This document shows, piece after piece, positions 45,341 through 53,944 of a stretch of DNA of 64,000 nucleotides. The notes beneath the pieces are model-generated. The model searched no databases, was not told the origin of the DNA, and saw nothing but the letters and a program-made list of their open reading frames with translations. A program made the position numbers and the translations under genes. Position 1 is the first letter of the stretch. Every line of letters starts with the position of its first letter. Source of the DNA: Betaproteobacteria bacterium Ga0077526 (GTDB lineage Bacteria; Pseudomonadota; Gammaproteobacteria; Burkholderiales; Ga0077523); assembly GCA_001464765.1 (NCBI GenBank), contig LNDV01000016.1, positions 61,963-125,962 of the forward strand, given 5' to 3'.

Positions 45341-46065
45341 ACGGTTTCTCCGGCGGGCTGCGCCGACGCGCGAACGAGTCGTCCGTCCGGCGTGAAGTGC
45401 AACCCGCACTCGCGCTGTTCCGGCTGCTCCCACCACCAGCGTCCGGCACGCTCGTGCTCATGGGGCTCGACGGCCCGCGTGCAGGGCGCGCAACCGATGC
45501 TGGGATAGCCCTGTGCGTGCAGCGCATTGATCGGCACATCGTGGGCCTCGACATAGGCACGGACGTCGTCCGCGGACCAGTCCGCCAGAGGGCTCAGCTT
45601 CCAGATGCCATGACCCTCGTCGAGTTCGAGGAAGGGAACCGACTCGCGGGTGACCGCCTGTCCGCGCCGAAGCCCCGTGATCCAGAGGCCCTTGCCGGCC
45701 AGCGCACGCCGCAGGGGCTCGATCTTGCGTATACCGCAACAGCTCTTGCGCAGATCGATCGAACGGTAGAACGCGTTCGGCCCCTGGGTCGTCACGAACG
45801 CCTCGAGCGCCGCCGCGTCCGGATAAAGCACCCGAACGGTCACCCCGTAACGGTCTCGGGCCTGGTCGACCAGCGCAAGGGTCTCCGCATGCAGCCGGCC
45901 CGTGTCTAGCATGAAGACTTCCACCGGTAGGCGGTGGCGGGAGACGAGGTCCAGAATGACCATGTCCTCCAGACCGAAACTCGAGGAGAACGTGGCGGGC
46001 GAGTGCGCCTGTATCGCAGCTTCCAGGTGTTCGAGGGCGGAGGCCGTCAACTCTGCGAGACTCAT
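45337..46065 (-). CDS. cysH: Phosphoadenylyl/adenylyl-sulfate reductase, APS type with Fe-S cluster
   Basis: This 242-residue enzyme reduces activated sulfate to sulfite using thioredoxin. The Cys pattern Cys109-Cys110 and Cys192/Cys195 (CxxC in GCAPCT) is the iron-sulfur signature of APS reductases, absent in E. coli PAPS reductase; the catalytic Cys220 sits in RECGLHF. So the substrate should be APS, which matches the missing CysC. Thioredoxin reductase (trxB) elsewhere in this window would supply the electrons. I chose the ATG at 46065. It overlaps cysD by 4 bases and the DUF934 gene by 4. Confidence 0.92.
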   Translation of the reverse strand: MSLAELTASALEHLEAAIQAHSPATFSSSFGLEDMVILDLVSRHRLPVEVFMLDTGRLHAETLALVDQARDRYGVTVRVLYPDAAALEAFVTTQGPNAFYRSIDLRKSCCGIRKIEPLRRALAGKGLWITGLRRGQAVTRESVPFLELDEGHGIWKLSPLADWSADDVRAYVEAHDVPINALHAQGYPSIGCAPCTRAVEPHEHERAGRWWWEQPEQRECGLHFTPDGRLVRASAQPAGETV

Positions 46066-46571
46066 CGCGCGCCTCCGGCGCTCGCCGCCAAACGGCGGGC
46101 AAACAGGCCGGGCCGGTCGGCGGCGTTCTGGTACACCTCGGAGAAGTCCGCAAAGGCGGCAATCGCGGACTCTACGTTCTGGTCGTCTCTCAACGCCAAC
46201 GCGTCGAAACCGCACCGCGCCAGCAGGAACACCTGATCGCGCAGCACGTCGCCGACGGCACGCATTTCGCCCTGGTAGCCGTAGCGTTCGCGCAGAAGCC
46301 GAGCCGTCGAATAGCCGCGGCCGTCGGTGAACGCCGGGAACTCGACTGCGATCAGCGCGAAACGCCCGATGTCGGATGCGAGGTTCTCCGGATCATCGGC
46401 CGGCGAGAGCAGCACGCCGACGGCAGCAGTGCGAGCACTGAGGCTCTCCCGCTCTGCCAGCCAGCGCTTCAGCGTGACATAGACCGGCCCGCTCTCCGGA
46501 ACCAACGCTTCATCAGCGAGGAATACCCAGGAATCGGAAACCACCCGACGACCCTTAATCAGCGTTGGCAT
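46062..46571 (-). CDS. DUF934 domain protein of the cys operon
   Basis: This 169-residue protein of the DUF934 family is found almost only between cysI and cysH in proteobacteria. Its biochemical role is unknown; it may help sulfite reductase or the APS reductase. FALIAVEFPAFTDGRGYSTARLLRERYGYQGEMRAVGDVLRDQ contains the conserved core. I chose the ATG at 46571, which begins directly before MPTLIKGRRVVSD and overlaps the end of cysI by 17 bases; longer starts fall within cysI. It overlaps cysH by 4 bases. Confidence 0.88.
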   Translation of the reverse strand: MPTLIKGRRVVSDSWVFLADEALVPESGPVYVTLKRWLAERESLSARTAAVGVLLSPADDPENLASDIGRFALIAVEFPAFTDGRGYSTARLLRERYGYQGEMRAVGDVLRDQVFLLARCGFDALALRDDQNVESAIAAFADFSEVYQNAADRPGLFARRLAASAGGAR

Positions 46572-48216
46572 AGACCGCCTCCTTGAAGGGCTCCACACCG
46601 AGCCGACGGACCACGTCGACGAAGCGCTCGACCTCGGACTCGCGATGGGCGAGGTACACATGCACCAGCTGTTCGATCACGTCGGGCACCTGGGCGCGAG
46701 CGAACGACGGGCCGATCACCTTGCCGAGTGCCGCATCGCTGCCCTGACGGCCGCCGATGCTGATCTGGTACCACTCCTCGCCCCCCTTGTCGACGCCAAG
46801 GATGCCGATGTGGCCGACGTGATGGTGACCGCAGGAGTTCATGCAGCCGGAGATGTTGAGGTCCAGCTCGCCGATGTCGTGCAGGTAATCCAGATCGTCG
46901 AAGCGAGCCTGGATCGCCTCCGCAACGGGGATGGACACGGCATTGGCCAGCGAGCAGAAATCTCCGCCCGGACAAGCGATGATGTTCGTGAGCAGACCGA
47001 TGTTCGGCGTGGCGAGCCGGAGTGCCTTGAGTTCACCCCACAACTCCGCCAGCAGGCGCAGTTCCACGTGGGGCAGGACGAGGTTCTGCTCGTGGGTCAC
47101 GCGAACCTCGCCGAAGCTGAAGCGGTCGGCGAGGTCGGCCACGGCATCCATGTGTTCGGCCGTCGCGTCGCCGGGCGGCAGCCCGTGCTGCTTCAGCGAG
47201 ACGCTGACGGCGCAGTAGCCGTCCTGCTGATGCGCGTGCACGTTGCGCGACACCCATCGGCCGTAGGCCGGCTCCGCCCTGAGCCGGTGCTCGTGCGCAG
47301 CGTCGATCGCCGGCAGCTCACGATAGGCCGGACGGACGAACCGGGCCTCGACGCGCGCGACCTCCTCTGCGACCAGCGTACCCGGACCGTCTTCGAGGTG
47401 CTTCCACTCCGCCTCGACCGCTTCGCGAAACTCGGCGGGGCTGCGCTCCTTCACCAGTATCTTGATGCGCGCCTTGTACTTGTTGTCCCGGCGGCCATAG
47501 CGGTTGTAGACACGCAGGATGGCATCGAGGTAGGTGAGCAGATGCCGCCACGGCAGGAACTCGCGGACGACATGGCCGATGATCGGTGTACGACCGAGAC
47601 CGCCACCGACGATGATGCGAAAACCGATCTCGCCGGATTCACTTCGCACGGCCTGGATACCGATGTCGTGCACCAGTGTGGCTGCGCGGTCGTTGTCCGC
47701 ACCCACGATGGCGATCTTGAACTTGCGGGGCAGGAAGGCGAACTCGGGATGGAACGTGGACCACTGCCGCAGCAGCTCGGCCCAGACCAGCGGGTCCACG
47801 ATCTCGTCCTGCGCCACCCCGGCGAAGTGGTCCGTCGTCACGTTGCGTACGCAGTTGCCGCTCGTCTGGATCGCGTGCATCTGGACAGTGGCGAGGTGTT
47901 CGAGGATGTCCGGCACGTCCTCGAGCTTCGGCCAGTTGTACTGGATGTTCTGACGGGTGCTGAAGTGCCCGAAACCGCGGTCGTAGCGCCGGGCAATGAA
48001 CGCCAGCATGCGGAGCTGACGCGTGGACAGGACGCCGTACGGAATGGCAACGCGCAGCATCGGCGCATGGCGTTGAATGTAGAGGCCGTTCTGCAGGCGG
48101 AGCGGGCGGAATTCGTCTTCGGACAGTTCGCCCGAGAGAAAGCGGTTCGTCTGATCGCGGAACTGCCGCACGCGCTCGTCGACGATCCGCTGATCGATCA
48201 CATCGTACTGGTACAT
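46555..48216 (-). CDS. cysI: Sulfite reductase hemoprotein (nitrite/sulfite reductase family)
   Basis: This 553-residue siroheme/iron-sulfur enzyme reduces sulfite to sulfide with six electrons. The two-fold repeat is visible, and the Cys ligands of the 4Fe-4S/siroheme centre are Cys415, Cys421, Cys458 and Cys462 (ACPGGDFCS and SGCMNSCGHHHV). FSTRQNIQYNW and HEQNLVLPHV are further family motifs. With fpr present and no CysJ, it probably takes electrons from ferredoxin. It heads the operon cysI-DUF934-cysH-cysD-cysN-cobA-(fpr-cbiX), whose promoter lies in the 278-base gap upstream. Confidence 0.93.
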   Translation of the reverse strand: MYQYDVIDQRIVDERVRQFRDQTNRFLSGELSEDEFRPLRLQNGLYIQRHAPMLRVAIPYGVLSTRQLRMLAFIARRYDRGFGHFSTRQNIQYNWPKLEDVPDILEHLATVQMHAIQTSGNCVRNVTTDHFAGVAQDEIVDPLVWAELLRQWSTFHPEFAFLPRKFKIAIVGADNDRAATLVHDIGIQAVRSESGEIGFRIIVGGGLGRTPIIGHVVREFLPWRHLLTYLDAILRVYNRYGRRDNKYKARIKILVKERSPAEFREAVEAEWKHLEDGPGTLVAEEVARVEARFVRPAYRELPAIDAAHEHRLRAEPAYGRWVSRNVHAHQQDGYCAVSVSLKQHGLPPGDATAEHMDAVADLADRFSFGEVRVTHEQNLVLPHVELRLLAELWGELKALRLATPNIGLLTNIIACPGGDFCSLANAVSIPVAEAIQARFDDLDYLHDIGELDLNISGCMNSCGHHHVGHIGILGVDKGGEEWYQISIGGRQGSDAALGKVIGPSFARAQVPDVIEQLVHVYLAHRESEVERFVDVVRRLGVEPFKEAVYANAD

Positions 48217-48463
48217 GACCCTCGAGTTACCGGAGAAAGGTTTGGCGTCGCTGTGCGACGCGGTCGCGCGGCGCCGGAACCCGAAGGGCGCAGAACGAGA
48301 CGGGCCGGATGGGACTGCGCGTCCCTGGCGCCAGGACTACCTCGGGGACCAGCGGGATGTCACGCGATTGCGCGAAAGACAAATACCCCCCGGGACCCGT
48401 TCTGGATCCGAAGCAGAGATGCTATCGGGGGGGATTTAGATTACGAAAGACTGTTTTTGAATT

Positions 48464-48488
48464 TTGTTATGCCGCGGACGCATAACAA
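48464..48488. promoter_or_regulatory. Perfect inverted repeat upstream of cysI
   Basis: TTGTTATGC at 48464-48472 is mirrored by GCATAACAA at 48480-48488, with a 7-base GC-rich spacer. It sits 6 bases beyond the stop of the CoA-transferase subunit gene and about 250 bases before cysI, both on the minus strand. There is no T run, so an operator is more likely than a terminator; a CysB-like regulator is a candidate but unproven. Confidence 0.45.
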
Positions 48489-48494
48489 GGCCGA

Positions 48495-49229
48495 TCAGCT
48501 GGACTGCCAGCCTGCCGCAAACCGGGGATATGTCTCGGCGATTTCCGAGCGGATACGCCCACGGAGAAGCGCCAGAGTCTCGGCGTCCGGTACCGGAGTT
48601 TCAGGGACGTGCGGGTCCCTGTCGAAGTCGAATCCGGTGTTGTCGAGGACCTCCTCGACGCTATGGCCCGGATGCACGCTCAGCAGCCGGAAGCGCCTGC
48701 GGTCGCGATCGAAGTCGAACACGCAGCGTCCGGTGACGAGTTTCCAGGGACCGCCGGGCCGATAGACCCCGGGCGGACTCCAGCCCGGCGCGCTGACGAA
48801 CTCCACCTTCGGAACGAACACCCGGCGGGTGTGTTCTTCGCGGAACAGGATGACGCGCGGTACCAGGAAGTAGAGGTAGCTGGACCCGAACGAACCCGGC
48901 CAACGCACCGGACCATCCGGATACGAGCCCGTTCCCACCAGATTGATGTTGGCCTCGCCGTCGATCTGTCCGCCGCCCAGGAAGAAAGCATCCACCCTCC
49001 CCTGGGCCGCAAGATCGAATGTCTCCACACCGCCGTTGGTGAAGCTGTTGTGCTGCTGCGATCCGAGCACGTTGACGCGCAACCGGCCGTTGCTGTTCGC
49101 GCGGGCAAGCAACGCGGCGGACCCGGGAATCGGCGAGGACGCACCGACGATCACATGGCGGCAACCGTCGAGCATCCCCGCCAGCGTGAAGATCAGCAAC
49201 TCGCTGGCGCTGCATCCGGCCGAGGTCAT
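48495..49229 (-). CDS. CoA-transferase family protein, beta-type subunit (IpdB-like)
   Basis: This 244-residue protein belongs to the CoA-transferase I superfamily in the form seen in the ring-opening enzyme IpdAB and related two-subunit CoA-transferases. The start SASELLIFTLAGMLDGCRHVIVGASSPIPGSAALLARA and the GGGQIDGEANINLV and GSFGSS motifs are typical. It follows the alpha subunit with a 4-base overlap. It probably acts on a CoA ester of a dicarboxylic or ring-fission product; the substrate cannot be read from sequence. Confidence 0.8.
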   Translation of the reverse strand: MTSAGCSASELLIFTLAGMLDGCRHVIVGASSPIPGSAALLARANSNGRLRVNVLGSQQHNSFTNGGVETFDLAAQGRVDAFFLGGGQIDGEANINLVGTGSYPDGPVRWPGSFGSSYLYFLVPRVILFREEHTRRVFVPKVEFVSAPGWSPPGVYRPGGPWKLVTGRCVFDFDRDRRRFRLLSVHPGHSVEEVLDNTGFDFDRDPHVPETPVPDAETLALLRGRIRSEIAETYPRFAAGWQSS

Positions 49230-50086
49230 GCGCCTGCGAGCGCGGGCTCGCCCACCCATCGCGCCAGCCAGCGATCGAAGCCGTCTGCAGTCTGCGCCGC
49301 GGCCGCGTATTCGCCCGCCGCCACCTCGTCCATGCCATAGACATCCAGAAACCGCAGCGGGTAAGCCCCCCGCGGGGCGCGCGCGATACCGTCGACGTAG
49401 ATCGCGGGAATCACACCCGGCGACGAACCGGGATCGCGCATGAGGTCGTCGTCGGTGATCTCCTCCACGGTGACGTAACAGCTTCGCGACGCCTGGGCCA
49501 TGGTGAGGAGATCGCGTTGACGGCCGATTGCCACGTTGCCGTGCCGATCCGCAAGCGGGGCGTGGAAGAAAGTGACATCGGGCCGGATGGCAGGGAGCAG
49601 GACGATCGGATCACCTGTCGAGAACGGATTGTCGATCACCTTCCAGTCAGGACGCTGCGCGAGCACATCGGTTCCCAGCAAACCCCGCAGCGGCATGAAG
49701 GGGAGCCCCTTCTGCCCGGCCTGCAACGCGGCATGGATGGCAGGGCAGGTCGCATCGAGTACGCGGATGGATCCCGCCTTCAAGGCCGCCGCAAACCGCG
49801 GCCCGGTTCCGAACTCACCCAGCGTGACCGCGGAGGTTTCGACGACGTCCGCGCAGCCGGCGCCGATGAGGATGTCGGTCTGCATGCCCCCAATGGGCAC
49901 GCAGACGAGCCGAAGTCCGCGGACACCGCGGGTCACAAGGGCCCGCGTGAGGGCCATCGACACGCCCGTCGCGTCCTGAGCGAGCGCGACGCGCGCCCCG
50001 TCCGGGATGCACTGCGCCATCGCTTCGAGGGAAAGCACACGGGTGCCCGTCGATGCCGGCCAGGAGGCTTGCTGAGTCAGATTCAT
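49226..50086 (-). CDS. CoA-transferase family protein, alpha-type subunit (IpdA-like)
   Basis: This 286-residue subunit pairs with the next gene. The start MAQCIPDGARVALAQDATG, and the core GMQTDILIGAGCADVVETSAVTLGEFGTGPRF, match the alpha subunits of glutaconate/3-oxoacid-type CoA-transferases and IpdA. The ATG at 50086 begins directly before the conserved region and has no strong site visible, so the start is less sure. The pair has no obvious neighbours of a degradation pathway; upstream is the pilin cluster. Confidence 0.8.
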   Translation of the reverse strand: MNLTQQASWPASTGTRVLSLEAMAQCIPDGARVALAQDATGVSMALTRALVTRGVRGLRLVCVPIGGMQTDILIGAGCADVVETSAVTLGEFGTGPRFAAALKAGSIRVLDATCPAIHAALQAGQKGLPFMPLRGLLGTDVLAQRPDWKVIDNPFSTGDPIVLLPAIRPDVTFFHAPLADRHGNVAIGRQRDLLTMAQASRSCYVTVEEITDDDLMRDPGSSPGVIPAIYVDGIARAPRGAYPLRFLDVYGMDEVAAGEYAAAAQTADGFDRWLARWVGEPALAGA

Positions 50087-50182
50087 GGACCGCTCCGCAA
50101 GAGCTGGAAAAGGAATCGAAGCGTAGCACCGAACCACCGCGCGGGCGTCCGCCGCCTGCGCCTCATCAGGTGGCCGGAACGG

Positions 50183-50629
50183 TCAGGACTTCGGATAGAA
50201 CTTCGAGGGAATCGAGCCGCTCACGGACCACGCATTGCCTGCCACGCTGCACGTGGAAGTCCAGACGATCGTCTGTCCGGCGGCCACCGACGTGCCGATG
50301 GCCTTGAGCGTGACGGTCACGGTCCCACTAGCGGCGGACGCGGCCGCCACGGTCACACCGCTCACGTAGTTGCCCGTTATGGCGGTTGCGGACGGTATGC
50401 CCGCCGATGCGTTGTCGGTGACGCCGGTGCCGGACACGCCCAGCGTAGCCTCCGAACAAGCTTGCGCAACGGCGAGCCGCGCCGGCTGTGAGAGCGAGAC
50501 TCCTTCCATCAGTCTCGCGCGTACGGTGTAGTCCTGATACGAAGGCAGCGCTACGGCGGCCAGAATGCCGATGATCGCCACTACGATCATCAATTCGATT
50601 AGGGTAAAGCCTTGCTGCAGTCGTTTCAC
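50183..50629 (-). CDS. pilA: Type IV pilin, PilA-like (copy 1)
   Basis: This 148-residue pilin starts with a GTG at 50629, preceded by an AAGGAG site 9 bases upstream; the frame before it has no useful start. The leader MKRLQQG is cleaved before [22 protein letters not shown] with Glu5. Cys58 and Cys127 form the expected C-terminal disulfide loop. It ends SKFYPKS. It is the most divergent of the three tandem pilins. Type IV pilins polymerise into surface fibres for twitching, adhesion and DNA uptake. Confidence 0.92.
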   Translation of the reverse strand: MKRLQQGFTLIELMIVVAIIGILAAVALPSYQDYTVRARLMEGVSLSQPARLAVAQACSEATLGVSGTGVTDNASAGIPSATAITGNYVSGVTVAAASAASGTVTVTLKAIGTSVAAGQTIVWTSTCSVAGNAWSVSGSIPSKFYPKS

Positions 50630-50749
50630 GGCGGGTTTCTCCTTGCTCACAGCGCATATCGTACGCCACACGAGTCGGGAGCGGACTGCGCGCGGAACGT
50701 TTGATGCCGTCAAGCTCTGTGGTGTAGCCCGCGTGACACGCCATAAAGC

Positions 50750-50777
50750 GAGAAAGGGGGCCAAGGCCCCCTTTCTC
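50750..50777 (-). terminator. Hairpin terminator after pilin copy 2
   Basis: GAGAAAGGGGGCC pairs perfectly with GGCCCCCTTTCTC around AA, a 13-base stem. It lies about 20 bases after the stop of copy 2, on the minus strand, with only a weak T run beyond it. Confidence 0.7.
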
Positions 50778-50796
50778 CGGATGACTTTCGCGACGA

Positions 50797-51243
50797 TCAG
50801 GTCTTCGGCAAGAACTTCGACGGAATGGAACCACTCACCGCCCAGTTGTTGCCGGAGGCCCCACAGGTAGACGTCCAAACGATCGTGTCGCCTGCGGCCA
50901 CTGAGGTTCCGATGGCCTTCATGGTCACGGTGACAGATCCGCTTGCAGTTCCGCTCGCCGCAAGCGTCACGCCATTCACGTAGTTGCCCGTGATGCCAGT
51001 CGCCGAGGGAAGACCGGCGCTGGCGTTGTCCGTCACACCTGTACCAGTCACGCCAAGGGTGGCTTCAGAACACGCTTGCGCCACAGCAAGACGTGCCGGT
51101 TCGGAGAGACTAACGCCTTCCTGGATCTTCGCGCGGACCGTGTAGTCTTGGTAGGCGGGTAGCGCAACTGCGGCAAGAATTCCGATAATCGCGACTACGA
51201 TCATCAGTTCAATGAGGGTAAACCCTCGTTGGATATGCTTCAT
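50797..51243 (-). CDS. pilA: Type IV pilin, PilA-like (copy 2)
   Basis: This 148-residue pilin has an ATG at 51243, leader MKHIQRG and mature start [27 protein letters not shown]. Cys58 and Cys127 are present, and the C-terminus is SKFLPKT. It is most similar to copy 3: nearly identical up to about residue 95 and different mainly in the C-terminal third. It has its own terminator, so the three pilins may be expressed separately. The neighbouring gap holds the GGAG-type ribosome-binding site AATAGGAG. Confidence 0.93.
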   Translation of the reverse strand: MKHIQRGFTLIELMIVVAIIGILAAVALPAYQDYTVRAKIQEGVSLSEPARLAVAQACSEATLGVTGTGVTDNASAGLPSATGITGNYVNGVTLAASGTASGSVTVTMKAIGTSVAAGDTIVWTSTCGASGNNWAVSGSIPSKFLPKT

Positions 51244-51439
51244 CGAACGACCACTCCTATTGGCGGTTGATACTGATACAAAATGATTGGGCATGGAGAG
51301 ACGACACTACCGGGCGTGTCTCTGCCACTGACGCAACGCTCATTCCATCGCTTTCTGTAGGCAGAAAGAAAGGCACAGTAAGGAGCGCACCGCGGTCGAG
51401 ACACAACGAATTGGGCGCGAGTCACGCACAGAAACGACA

Positions 51440-51459
51440 GAGGGGGCCGAAGCCCCCTC
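51440..51459 (-). terminator. Hairpin terminator after pilin copy 3
   Basis: GAGGGGGC pairs with GCCCCCTC around CGAA, an 8-base perfect stem. It lies about 25 bases after the stop of copy 3 on the minus strand and probably ends its transcript. The T run is weak. Confidence 0.65.
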
Positions 51460-51484
51460 CGTGCGATCCCGCTCTCGCGGAAAA

Positions 51485-51931
51485 TCAGGTCTTCGGGAAG
51501 AACTTCGAAGGCACCGAACCACTGACGCTCCATGCATTGCCGGAGGCGCTGCAGGTCGAGGTCCACACGATCGTGGAACCTGCCGTCACCGAGGTACCAA
51601 TTGCCTTGAGCGTCACGGTCACCGAGCCGCTACCAGTGCCGCTCGCTGCAACGGTCACACCGTTCACATAGTTACCGGTGATACCTGTGGCGGAGGGCAG
51701 GCCAGCACTGGCGTTGTCCGTCACACCAGTACCGGTGACGCCGAGCGTAGCTTCGGAGCACGCCTGACCAATGGCGAGACGCGCGGGCTCGGACAGGCTG
51801 ACGCCTTCCTGGATCTTCGCGCGCACGGTGTAATCCTGGTAGGCCGGCAGCGCGACAGCGGCGAGAATGCCGATGATCGCGACCACGATCATCAGTTCGA
51901 TGAGGGTGAAACCCCGTTGGATCTGCTTCAT
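51485..51931 (-). CDS. pilA: Type IV pilin, PilA-like (copy 3)
   Basis: This 148-residue pilin has an ATG at 51931 with an AAAGGAG site, leader MKQIQRG and mature start [27 protein letters not shown]. Cys58 and Cys127 are again present, with the C-terminus SKFFPKT. It heads the tandem array on the minus strand. Conservation of length and cysteines across all three copies, with variation between positions 95 and 148, suggests selection on surface variation. A longer start at 52018 would add 29 non-leader residues and is unlikely. Confidence 0.93.
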   Translation of the reverse strand: MKQIQRGFTLIELMIVVAIIGILAAVALPAYQDYTVRAKIQEGVSLSEPARLAIGQACSEATLGVTGTGVTDNASAGLPSATGITGNYVNGVTVAASGTGSGSVTVTLKAIGTSVTAGSTIVWTSTCSASGNAWSVSGSVPSKFFPKT

Positions 51932-52145
51932 GAAACGACTACTCCTTTGGCGGTTGGAACTTCCACGCACGATCGGGACATGCGCACTGGACCGGTAAAA
52001 CCGTGTCTGGCTTACCAAGAGGCAAGCGATGTTCCATCAACGCGAACAGGCTCTTTCGAGATTTCCCTTTCCCCACAGGGGAAAAACGGATTGCGCAATC
52101 TCCCGCCGCATGGCTCGAGCCGCGTACGCCAGACCGCAAAAAGAA

Positions 52146-52170
52146 AAGCCCCGGGACGCGCCCGGGGCTT
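52146..52170 (-). terminator. Rho-independent terminator of the OmpA-family lipoprotein gene
   Basis: AAGCCCCGGG pairs with CCCGGGGCTT around ACGCG; on the minus strand the stem is followed by a T-rich run (reverse of the A-rich sequence at 52137-52147). It lies 28 bases after the stop of the minus-strand gene. Confidence 0.85.
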
Positions 52171-52197
52171 CCGCCAGCAGTAGCGACTTACGCGCGT

Positions 52198-53682
52198 TCA
52201 GCGCACGTCGAGCTGATACTCCTTCACCGTCGCAGCGATCTCCACGCGGCGATCCTTCTGCAGACACTCGATCATTTCTTCGCGGGAGAGTCCGTCGCAC
52301 TGCTCGACCCCCACCACGGAATCCTCTTCACCGCGGCCGACAACACGCAGCTTGTGCGGAGGCACACCCTTGTTCATGAGGTAACCCGCAACCGCCCAGG
52401 CGCGCTTTTCGGAAAGTCGGCGGTTGTAGTCTTCGGTACCAATGCGATCGGTGAAGCCGAGAATGTGCAGCTTGTCATAGGCAGCGGACTTGAGCTTCTC
52501 CGCCAGGTCATCGAGTGAACGTTTCACGTCATCCCGCAACTGATAGCGATCGAAGTCGAACAGACCCTGCTCGTCCATATTGAGTGCCATGGGCAGCATG
52601 CCGTCGAGCGTCTGAAGACGTTCGTCCTGGTCGATCAGCACGCGGTTGGCCGCGGTTTCCACGCGGCCTCGGCGCGCTTCGGCTTCCTGGCGCTCGCGCT
52701 CCCGTGCCGCAGCCGCAGCTGCCTCCGCCCTGCGCAGGGCTTCCGACACCGGACTGTCGTCCCCCGGCACGCCGGAGCCGCCGAGCGCCGCAGACTGACT
52801 GCCGCCGGCGCCACCCGTCCCCGCACCGGACCGGCTGCCATTGGCGCCGCCCTGTCCGGCCGCTGACCCGTTGCCGGCTCCTGCAGCACCGGACTGGCTC
52901 TCCGCCCTGGCCAACGCCCGCTTGACCGGATCCGACTCGGTATCGCCCGAGCCCGCAGCACGCTTACCCTTCGATCCGCCCGCACCGCCGTTGGCCGCGA
53001 GCTCGCTCTGGGAACCACCCTTGTGACTGCCTCCCGCTGCATCGCGACGCTGCTGCTCGCGTGCGAGGGCTTCTGCAACCGGGTCGTAGGTGGCGGGGTC
53101 ATAGCCTTCCTGATAGCGATCCACTCCCGGAACGCCAGCCCCTCCCGCACCGCCGGCCGTGCCCGCTGCGGCAGCAGCCGCCTCCCGGTCCCGCCGGGCC
53201 TTTTCCCGGGCGATGGCCGACTTGACGGGGTCGGCATCCGCCGCTGCGGCAGCAGCCGCTTCCTTATCCCGCCGGGCCTTTTCCCGGGCGATGGCCGCCT
53301 TGACGGGATCGGCATCCGCCGCGCCGGCTGTACCGTCGGCACGATTGACACTCGAATCAGCAAGGCGATCCTGATCTGCCGCCGAGTTGCGCGTCACGAG
53401 ACTTTCGAACGGATCCGAAGCCGTCCCGCCAGTGCTCCCGGAACCGACCGATGCACCGTTCCGGGCCGCAGCCGCGGCGGCGCTTCCGGATGTGCCGTTG
53501 GCATTTTTCCCCTGGGCAGCGGTGACCGACGACGACGATCCGGCCTTGCCGCCGACGCCTGCGGTGCCGGTCGTCCCCTTCGACGCGCACGCGGACAGTG
53601 CGCCAACGAGGGCCAGCGCCATGGCATTCATCACGAGCCTCGGCAGAGGCCGGGCACCGAATTCGCTCTTGGGGACGTTCAT
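52198..53682 (-). CDS. OmpA-family lipoprotein with degenerate internal repeats
   Basis: This 494-residue outer-membrane-linked protein has a lipobox ALSAC with Cys32, a long low-complexity Gly/Ala/Ser region (about 33-345), and an OmpA/MotB peptidoglycan-binding domain (about 370-485; LHILGFTDRIGTEDYNRRLSEKRAWAVAGYL). The middle carries five related short units of the form DPV-x-x-ALARE-x-x-RRD at about 125, 151, 200, 251 and 310; the first two form a 26-residue tandem duplication. These may be coiled helices spanning the periplasm. It stands alone, divergent from the two-partner secretion locus, with a terminator after it. Function: cell envelope anchoring, inferred. Confidence 0.85.
   Translation of the reverse strand: MNVPKSEFGARPLPRLVMNAMALALVGALSACASKGTTGTAGVGGKAGSSSSVTAAQGKNANGTSGSAAAAAARNGASVGSGSTGGTASDPFESLVTRNSAADQDRLADSSVNRADGTAGAADADPVKAAIAREKARRDKEAAAAAAADADPVKSAIAREKARRDREAAAAAAGTAGGAGGAGVPGVDRYQEGYDPATYDPVAEALAREQQRRDAAGGSHKGGSQSELAANGGAGGSKGKRAAGSGDTESDPVKRALARAESQSGAAGAGNGSAAGQGGANGSRSGAGTGGAGGSQSAALGGSGVPGDDSPVSEALRRAEAAAAAARERERQEAEARRGRVETAANRVLIDQDERLQTLDGMLPMALNMDEQGLFDFDRYQLRDDVKRSLDDLAEKLKSAAYDKLHILGFTDRIGTEDYNRRLSEKRAWAVAGYLMNKGVPPHKLRVVGRGEEDSVVGVEQCDGLSREEMIECLQKDRRVEIAATVKEYQLDVR
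53165..53320. repeat. 78-base tandem duplication inside the OmpA-family gene
   Basis: Copy A is 53165-53242 and copy B is 53243-53320, nearly identical, each encoding 26 residues of the DPVKxAIAREKARRD unit and the poly-Ala that follows. The multiple of three keeps the frame. Confidence 0.85.
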
Positions 53683-53944
53683 GGATTCATCTCCGAATGG
53701 GGTTAACGCCTGAATGGACTAACGCAATCATCGGTTTGCGATCGGCGGACTTGAGCCTCGAACGCACATTTCGAAGCCCTCGGCCATCGAGGGCCCGCCC
53801 AGGCGGGAAAAACCCTCCCGCGACCGCGCCGAAACTAATGCTTGCAAACAAGAATGCGTGGTAATAGCTTGACTAAGTTCATATAGGTTGATTTTCCCAC
53901 TTTGTTAGACTCGGCGGACGAAAAACTTCATGGAGACCTCGACG

